The notes below the pieces were generated by a model that was not told where the DNA came from, made no database searches, and saw only the letters and a program-made list of their open reading frames with translations. The translations under genes and the position numbers were made by a program. From Frankiales bacterium (GTDB taxonomy: Bacteria > Actinomycetota > Actinomycetes > JAFAQI01), in contig JAFAQI010000174.1 in assembly GCA_019246495.1 (NCBI GenBank), positions 1-8,303 of the forward strand: DNA of 8,303 nucleotides. Reading direction: 5' to 3'. Positions 1 to 4,092 of the stretch are shown piece after piece. Position 1 is the first letter of the stretch, and each line of letters starts with the position of its first letter.

Positions 1-386
1 TCGTCCCCCGCAACAGTCGCGGCGGCCGAGCCGTCGGAAGCCAGGGAGGTCACCGGTCCGGACGACGTCGCGGTGAGCCGCGTCGGCGTAGCGGCCGCGA
101 CCGCCGATGGATGGGCGGCCGGGCCGGTGAGCGGCCGCCGCGTGATCGTCACGGCGCCGCTTGCCTTCGGCTGAAGCAGCGGGCCAACCGCGGTGACGCG
201 CAGGGTCGTCGGCGCCGAGCTCGATCCGCTGCCGTCCGGGCACACGACGAGCGAGTGCGTGACCGGCAGTTCGCCGGCCGCCGGCGCTGCCGCGGTTTTC
301 GTGGCCCCGCGGCCGGTGGAGGCGGCGCCACCGAGCGCCGCGACGACCAGTACGCCGGCGGCGAACCACGCCCGCGTGGCGGTCAT
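1..386 (-). CDS. DUF5719-like secreted/anchored protein, N-terminal part (cut by window edge)
   Basis: This frame starts at ATG 386-384, stays open for 128 codons and runs off the low-coordinate end without a stop. The N-terminus (MTATRAWFAAGVLVVAALGG) is a short basic segment followed by a hydrophobic stretch at about residues 7-22, as in a signal peptide or membrane anchor. An Ala/Thr/Ser/Pro-rich segment follows, with a VTHSLVVCPDGSG motif at about residues 42-54 whose Cys-Pro-Asp is typical of what I recall for DUF5719 proteins. The start overlaps the stop of the upstream glycosyltransferase gene (ATGA, 383-386), and a GGAGG lies 7 nt upstream, so the two genes are probably translationally coupled. 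Proteins of this kind often follow the large GT2 membrane protein near whiB in actinobacteria, and their biochemical function is unknown. The family call rests on context, the secretion signal and the CPD motif; the remainder of the protein is outside the window. Confidence 0.75.
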   Translation of the reverse strand, partial: MTATRAWFAAGVLVVAALGGAASTGRGATKTAAAPAAGELPVTHSLVVCPDGSGSSSAPTTLRVTAVGPLLQPKASGAVTITRRPLTGPAAHPSAVAAATPTRLTATSSGPVTSLASDGSAAATVAGD

Positions 387-3300
387 GCGGAGACCTCCGA
401 CTCGCCGGGCGGGCCGTCGCTGCCGGCGGCCTCGCGACCCGGTTTCCGGTCGGCCCGGCGCCCTCCTGGCAGGGCGGCGAGCCCGCAGCCCACGACGGCG
501 AGCAGCTCGCCGAGCAGCCACCACCCGCGACCACGGCCGTGCCGGGTGACCCGCAGCTCGCCACCGGCGGCGGGCAACCGCCAGGCCTGGGCCCAGCCGT
601 AGGCAGTTGCACCCGGCAGCTGATGTCCGCCGATGGTCGCGGACCAGCCGCCGGTTCGCTCCGCCAGGACGAGCAGCCGGCCGGTTGGACCAGGAGCGAC
701 CCGTACGACGGCGCCGGTCCGAGGGAAGCGCAACGGGGTGGCACCTCTGGCGGTCGGGCGGCCTTGCGCTGCCGTCCGGGATGCGGCCGGGGGCAGCACG
801 ACGAGTTCGCCGGTGTCGGCGGACGTCCGCCACACGACCGCTCCGCGGGTCGGCACCGCGGTGAGCCCGTCGACGTCGGCGAGCCGGGTGAGTCCGCGGG
901 CGTCCGCCCGCGGCACCACCACGAGACCGACACCGAACGCGTCCAGTTCCGGCACGGCGGCGGACTGGCCGGCAGCCGCCCGGCGAACTGCCGTCGTCAG
1001 CGCCGCGGCGGCTCGGTTTCCCGTCATCGACCCGGCGACGTCGGCGTCGCCGAGGTGCAGCCCGGCGGGGTCGCGGACGAGCGCGTAGTCGACCGTCCGC
1101 GCCGACCTGGTGAGCAGCAGCGCGCGTGGGCGGGTTGGAAGCCCGACTTGCGCGGCGGCGAACACAGGCAGCAGCGGGGCGTTGTGCGCGGTTATCGGGC
1201 CGCGCGGTCCACGCGCGAGCCAGTGCACGGTCAGCCCGGCGGTCCCGACGCCCACCGCGGCCGCGAGGACGACCGCGGCCGGCTGCCGCCAGCCGAAGCT
1301 CATCGCCCGCAACGCCGGGCGGGCGCGTTCGGCCGCGATCGTCGCGGCGAGGATCGCGCCGAGGCCCGCGATGGCGAGCGGCACGCCGGTCCAGTAGTGG
1401 ACCGCGATGCCGTCGATGCGCGGGCCGGAGAGCCGGCTCACGACCAGCGCCGTACCGAGGCCGGCGACGACGAGCAGCAGCCCACCGCGCGCGGCGGCAG
1501 CGCCGCGCCGGCGGAGCAGCCCGATCAACCCGGCCAGGAGCAGCGGGCCCATGAGCCACCCGGCGGCGAGTCCGGGCCCGCCCGGGTGCATCAGCAGCAG
1601 GTCGGCCGGACCCAGCGGGAGCCGCGGCGCGTACTGCTCCGGCAGCCCCGCACCGGCAACCATCAACGCCGGGTCGCGGATGACCGTGATCGTCCACGGG
1701 AGCAACGTGAGCGGCGGCACCGCGAGGACCACGCCGGCGGCGAGCAGCCGGCCGCGGTCGGGGCGGGAGAGCACGGCCGCGACCACGACGACGGCGACCG
1801 CGACGAGCCAGATCACGGGAGCGGCGGCGCAGGCGGCGGCTAGCAGGAGCCCCGCGCCGAAGGCAGCGGGCGCCGCACCGCCGCCGCGGCGCAGGGCGCC
1901 GGCCACCGCGCGCGCAGCAAGCGGAAGGAGCACCAGGGCGAGGACGACGTCGATGCGTCCGGCCGCAACGGCACCGCTGACCGCGGGAAGCAACGCATAG
2001 GCAGCCGCGCCCCAGAGCCGCAGCGGCACTGACCGGGTCACCGCGCCGGCGGCGGCGTAGGCGGCGAGACCGCACAGCGGCAGCGCCCCGAGCAGCAGCA
2101 CCGCAGTCGCGAGCCACACCTTCCCGAGCAGCACGGACGACAGCAGGGCGAGAACCGCGAGGTACGGCGGCGCCGTCGCGGTCGACCCGAGGCCGACCGG
2201 ATGCCAGTCCGCGCGGTAGGCCGACCAGAGGTCACCTGCGCCGCCGGGTGCCGGGAGCAACCGGCCGCCATGCAACGTCCCGCCGAGGAAGTGCCGGCTG
2301 CCGACCAGGCCGACGACCACCAGCACGAGAGCGAACAGCACGCCGGGCCGGCGGACGAGCCGCAGCAGCACGCCGGAGTCGCCGAGGTCGAGCGACTCGG
2401 CCTCGTCGGCCACGGGTCCGGACTCGATCGGCGCGCGGCGGCGGCTGCGAAGCTCAGCCGCCGCCTGGCCCGCGAACAGTGCCGCCAGCGCGTCACCCGC
2501 GCGCCGCCATCGCCAGGCCGCGGGTGCCAAGAGCGATCGCAGCTCGCGGTGCGGGACCGTCCGCGGCGGCGGCCGGCGCCGGCTGGTCGGGATTCCGCCG
2601 AGATGGCCGAGCACCCGGCCGAGCGCGACGATCTCGTCGCGCGCCGCGCCGGGTCGCCGCCCGATCAGGACGAGCGCCGCGGCGTTGACGACGCACTCGA
2701 CGACGTAACGCAGCACCAGCACCGGCACGAGCAGCGGTGACGTGTTGGCCAGCACGACCTGCATGCCGTTGGCTCGCGCGGCGGCTCCGGCCCGGCCGGG
2801 CACGGCGTCGGCCGGCCTTTCGCCCGCGGTGAGCGCGCTCGCGTGCCGGACGACCGCGCGCGGGGCGATGCGCAGCCGCTCACCGGCGGCGTTGAGGCGC
2901 CAGCCGAAGTCGAGGTCCTCCGAGAACAGCGGAAACGCGGCGTCGAGTCCCCCGGCGGCATCCCAGACGTCGCGGCGGACGAGCAGGCCAGCGGTGCTCG
3001 CCGCCAGCACGTCGCCGACGTCGTCATGCTGACCCTGGTCCACCTCGCGCGGCTCGAGACCGGTGCGCTGACGACCCGAGGAGTCGAGCGTGCGACCGAC
3101 CTCGACGAGCAGGCGGCCGTCCGAGCTCGTCACCTTCGGCCCGAAGGCCGCGACCGACGGCGAGTCCTCCGCGGCGCGCAGCAACTCGGCAAGCGCGTCG
3201 GGTTCCGGGGCGCAGTCGTCGTGTAGCACCCAGACCCACTCGGTGGTATTCGCCGGTGAGCCGGGCGGCGGCGGTGCCCCCTCGAACGCATCCAGTCCGG

Positions 3301-3550
3301 CTTGGACAGCCGCGCCGAGTCCCGTCGTACGGTCGGTGCGCACCACCGCCGCCTCACCCAACGCGGTGGCAAGCACGTCGGCCGACCCGTCCGTGCTGCC
3401 CGTGTCGACGGCGACCACCCGCTGCGGCGGCCGGACCTGCGCCGTCAGTGCGTCAAGGCAGGCGGGTAGCCACCGCATCCCGTCGTGGGTGACGACGACC
3501 GCGGTGACGACGTGGCCCGGGGACTGCGGGCGGGTGGATCTCGGCGGCAT
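383..3550 (-). CDS. GT2 glycosyltransferase fused to a polytopic membrane and extracytoplasmic region
   Basis: The protein has 1055 residues. Residues 14-240 are a GT-A family 2 domain: VVVTHDG at 18-24, VDTGSTDGS at 48-56, the HDD metal/nucleotide-sugar motif at 110-112 (DxD position), and FSEDLDFGWRL at 209-219 with the ED pair of the acceptor/catalytic region. A hydrophobic segment follows at about 270-296, then a basic cytoplasmic linker (320-400). Many membrane segments follow at roughly 403-420, 462-500, 511-550, 565-594, 602-622, 664-680, 689-705, 720-740 and 757-778. Residues about 780-1005 are mostly non-hydrophobic and probably extracytoplasmic. A last helix lies near 1009-1027, before a charged tail. 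The start is forced: an in-frame TAG lies at 3619-3617 and no other start codon occurs before ATG 3550. That ATG has no visible Shine-Dalgarno. The gene sits downstream of whiB and is coupled by ATGA overlap to the DUF5719-like gene. The likely role is transfer of an activated sugar to an envelope glycan or lipid; donor and acceptor cannot be read from the sequence. Confidence 0.9.
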   Translation of the reverse strand: MPPRSTRPQSPGHVVTAVVVTHDGMRWLPACLDALTAQVRPPQRVVAVDTGSTDGSADVLATALGEAAVVRTDRTTGLGAAVQAGLDAFEGAPPPPGSPANTTEWVWVLHDDCAPEPDALAELLRAAEDSPSVAAFGPKVTSSDGRLLVEVGRTLDSSGRQRTGLEPREVDQGQHDDVGDVLAASTAGLLVRRDVWDAAGGLDAAFPLFSEDLDFGWRLNAAGERLRIAPRAVVRHASALTAGERPADAVPGRAGAAARANGMQVVLANTSPLLVPVLVLRYVVECVVNAAALVLIGRRPGAARDEIVALGRVLGHLGGIPTSRRRPPPRTVPHRELRSLLAPAAWRWRRAGDALAALFAGQAAAELRSRRRAPIESGPVADEAESLDLGDSGVLLRLVRRPGVLFALVLVVVGLVGSRHFLGGTLHGGRLLPAPGGAGDLWSAYRADWHPVGLGSTATAPPYLAVLALLSSVLLGKVWLATAVLLLGALPLCGLAAYAAAGAVTRSVPLRLWGAAAYALLPAVSGAVAAGRIDVVLALVLLPLAARAVAGALRRGGGAAPAAFGAGLLLAAACAAAPVIWLVAVAVVVVAAVLSRPDRGRLLAAGVVLAVPPLTLLPWTITVIRDPALMVAGAGLPEQYAPRLPLGPADLLLMHPGGPGLAAGWLMGPLLLAGLIGLLRRRGAAAARGGLLLVVAGLGTALVVSRLSGPRIDGIAVHYWTGVPLAIAGLGAILAATIAAERARPALRAMSFGWRQPAAVVLAAAVGVGTAGLTVHWLARGPRGPITAHNAPLLPVFAAAQVGLPTRPRALLLTRSARTVDYALVRDPAGLHLGDADVAGSMTGNRAAAALTTAVRRAAAGQSAAVPELDAFGVGLVVVPRADARGLTRLADVDGLTAVPTRGAVVWRTSADTGELVVLPPAASRTAAQGRPTARGATPLRFPRTGAVVRVAPGPTGRLLVLAERTGGWSATIGGHQLPGATAYGWAQAWRLPAAGGELRVTRHGRGRGWWLLGELLAVVGCGLAALPGGRRADRKPGREAAGSDGPPGESEVSA
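394..398 (-). promoter_or_regulatory. Shine-Dalgarno for the DUF5719-like gene
   Basis: The minus strand reads GGAGG followed by 7 nt and then ATG at 386. The site lies inside the 3' end of the glycosyltransferase gene. Together with the 4-bp overlap, it supports the chosen start. Confidence 0.7.
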
Positions 3551-3585
3551 GCGCTGGCGGCTTGGCCCGGGTCGGTGACAAAGGA

Positions 3586-3604
3586 CGGCCGTGAAGAACG
3601 GCCG
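3586..3604 (-). terminator. Terminator-like hairpin between whiB and the GT2 gene
   Basis: A perfect 7-bp GC-rich stem (CGGCCGT / ACGGCCG) encloses a 5-nt loop. On the minus strand it is followed by TCCTTTGTC, a short pyrimidine run with only a partial T-tract. It lies 64 nt beyond the whiB stop and 35 nt before the GT2 start. It may end or attenuate whiB transcription, or be a leader structure of the GT2 mRNA. The rest of this 118-bp gap (3551-3668) shows no convincing promoter; a TAGTCT at about 3619-3614 is a weak -10 candidate with no matching -35. Confidence 0.4.
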
Positions 3605-3668
3605 CGGCGGGCCAGACTACGTCAGCGGAGCTCAGCCACCCGTGGACGCGCTCGGGGCGCCGGTCGCG

Positions 3669-3935
3669 TCAGCCGGCCCGGCGCTTGAGCCGGCGGCGCT
3701 CCCGCTCGGACAGTCCGCCCCAGATGCCGAACCGTTCGTCCCGGGCCAGCGCGTAGTCCAGGCAGTCGGCGCGGACGTCGCAGCGGCTACAGACCCGCTT
3801 GGCCTCGCGCGTCGAGCCGCCCTTCTCCGGAAAGAACGCCTCCGGGTCCGTCTGGGCGCACAGGGCCTCCTCCTGCCAGGGCAGCAAGACCGCCGCTTCC
3901 TCGTCATCGATGGGGAAGAAGTCCAGCTCTGTCAC
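3669..3935 (-). CDS. whiB2: WhiB-family iron-sulfur transcription regulator (WhiB2/WhmD type)
   Basis: This 88-residue protein has the complete WhiB signature. Four cysteines, C26, C49, C52 and C58 (C-x22-C-x2-C-x5-C), ligate a [4Fe-4S] cluster. They are followed by the GIWGG turn at residues 70-74 and a basic C-terminus (ERERRRLKRRAG) that would contact DNA. FFPEKGG at 34-40, STREAKRVC and ERFGIWGGLSERER match the WhiB (Streptomyces) / WhiB2-WhmD (mycobacteria) branch as I know it. Members of that branch are required for septation and sporulation or normal cell division, and WhiB in Streptomyces works with WhiA. The WhiB fold generally acts by binding the primary sigma factor. The GTG start at 3935 is preceded 4 nt upstream by GAGGAGG. 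The gene has its own promoter and a leader of about 100 nt. The downstream GT2 and DUF5719-like genes are usual neighbours. The family is certain; the subgroup is probable. Confidence 0.95.
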   Translation of the reverse strand: MTELDFFPIDDEEAAVLLPWQEEALCAQTDPEAFFPEKGGSTREAKRVCSRCDVRADCLDYALARDERFGIWGGLSERERRRLKRRAG

Positions 3936-3939
3936 GACG

Positions 3940-3946
3940 CCTCCTC
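3940..3946 (-). promoter_or_regulatory. Strong Shine-Dalgarno of whiB
   Basis: The minus strand reads GAGGAGG, then 4 nt, then GTG at 3935. This near-ideal anti-16S match decides the GTG start of the WhiB protein. The site lies 13 nt downstream of the RBS-proximal leader hairpin. Confidence 0.8.
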
Positions 3947-3959
3947 GTGGGTTCGGCGG

Positions 3960-3998
3960 GTGACGGCGTCGTGGCTGCCGTCACGCCTGCGGCGTGAC
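3960..3998 (-). promoter_or_regulatory. whiB leader with two mutually exclusive hairpins
   Basis: On the transcript the first hairpin occupies 3998-3980: a perfect 8-bp stem (GTCACGCC with GGCGTGAC) around a 3-nt loop. The second occupies 3984-3960: a perfect 7-bp stem (GTGACGG with CCGTCAC) around an 11-nt loop. They share bases 3980-3984, so both cannot be complete at once. The second hairpin ends 13 nt before the Shine-Dalgarno. The arrangement could be a translation-control switch, or the repeated GTCAC/GTGAC elements could be protein-binding half-sites in DNA. The pairing is seen directly; any function is inferred. Confidence 0.45.
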
Positions 3999-4043
3999 CT
4001 GTCCGGTGCGGTCGCTCCGGTCAGAGGGAAGAACACACGTGAA

Positions 4044-4073
4044 ATTACACGCGCGTCGTACCGCTCCCGTCAA
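4044..4073 (-). promoter_or_regulatory. Sigma-70-type promoter of whiB
   Basis: On the minus strand a -35 box TTGACG (4073-4068, 5 of 6 matches to TTGACA) is separated by 18 bp from a -10 box TGTAAT (4049-4044, 5 of 6 matches to TATAAT). The predicted transcript start is near 4038, giving a leader of about 100 nt before whiB. The -10 lies inside an imperfect palindrome, CGTG-AAATTA-CACG (4038-4051), and the -35 overlaps a 6-bp inverted repeat (4060-4065 with 4073-4078). The two-box match is unusually good for such a GC-rich sequence. Confidence 0.65.
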
Positions 4074-4092
4074 GCGGTCTGGTGGTATTGCC

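Noticed and set aside
539..1843. Long plus-strand open frames opposite the GT2 gene (also around 111-602, 2201-2740 and 3090-3578)
   Set aside because: They lie antisense to a gene with clear motifs, have low-complexity Arg/Gly/Pro/Ala translations with no recognisable domain, and long antisense frames are expected at this GC content.
4038..4051. CRP-type binding site (CGTG-N6-CACG)
   Set aside because: The CRP consensus GTGA-N6-TCAC puts 8 bp between GTG and CAC; here only 6 bp separate them. I keep it only as an unassigned palindrome.
4060..4078. 6-bp stem (ACCGCT/AGCGGT) as a terminator for the coiled-coil gene
   Set aside because: The stem is short, has a 7-nt loop and no following T-tract on the minus strand, and it overlaps the predicted -35 of whiB.
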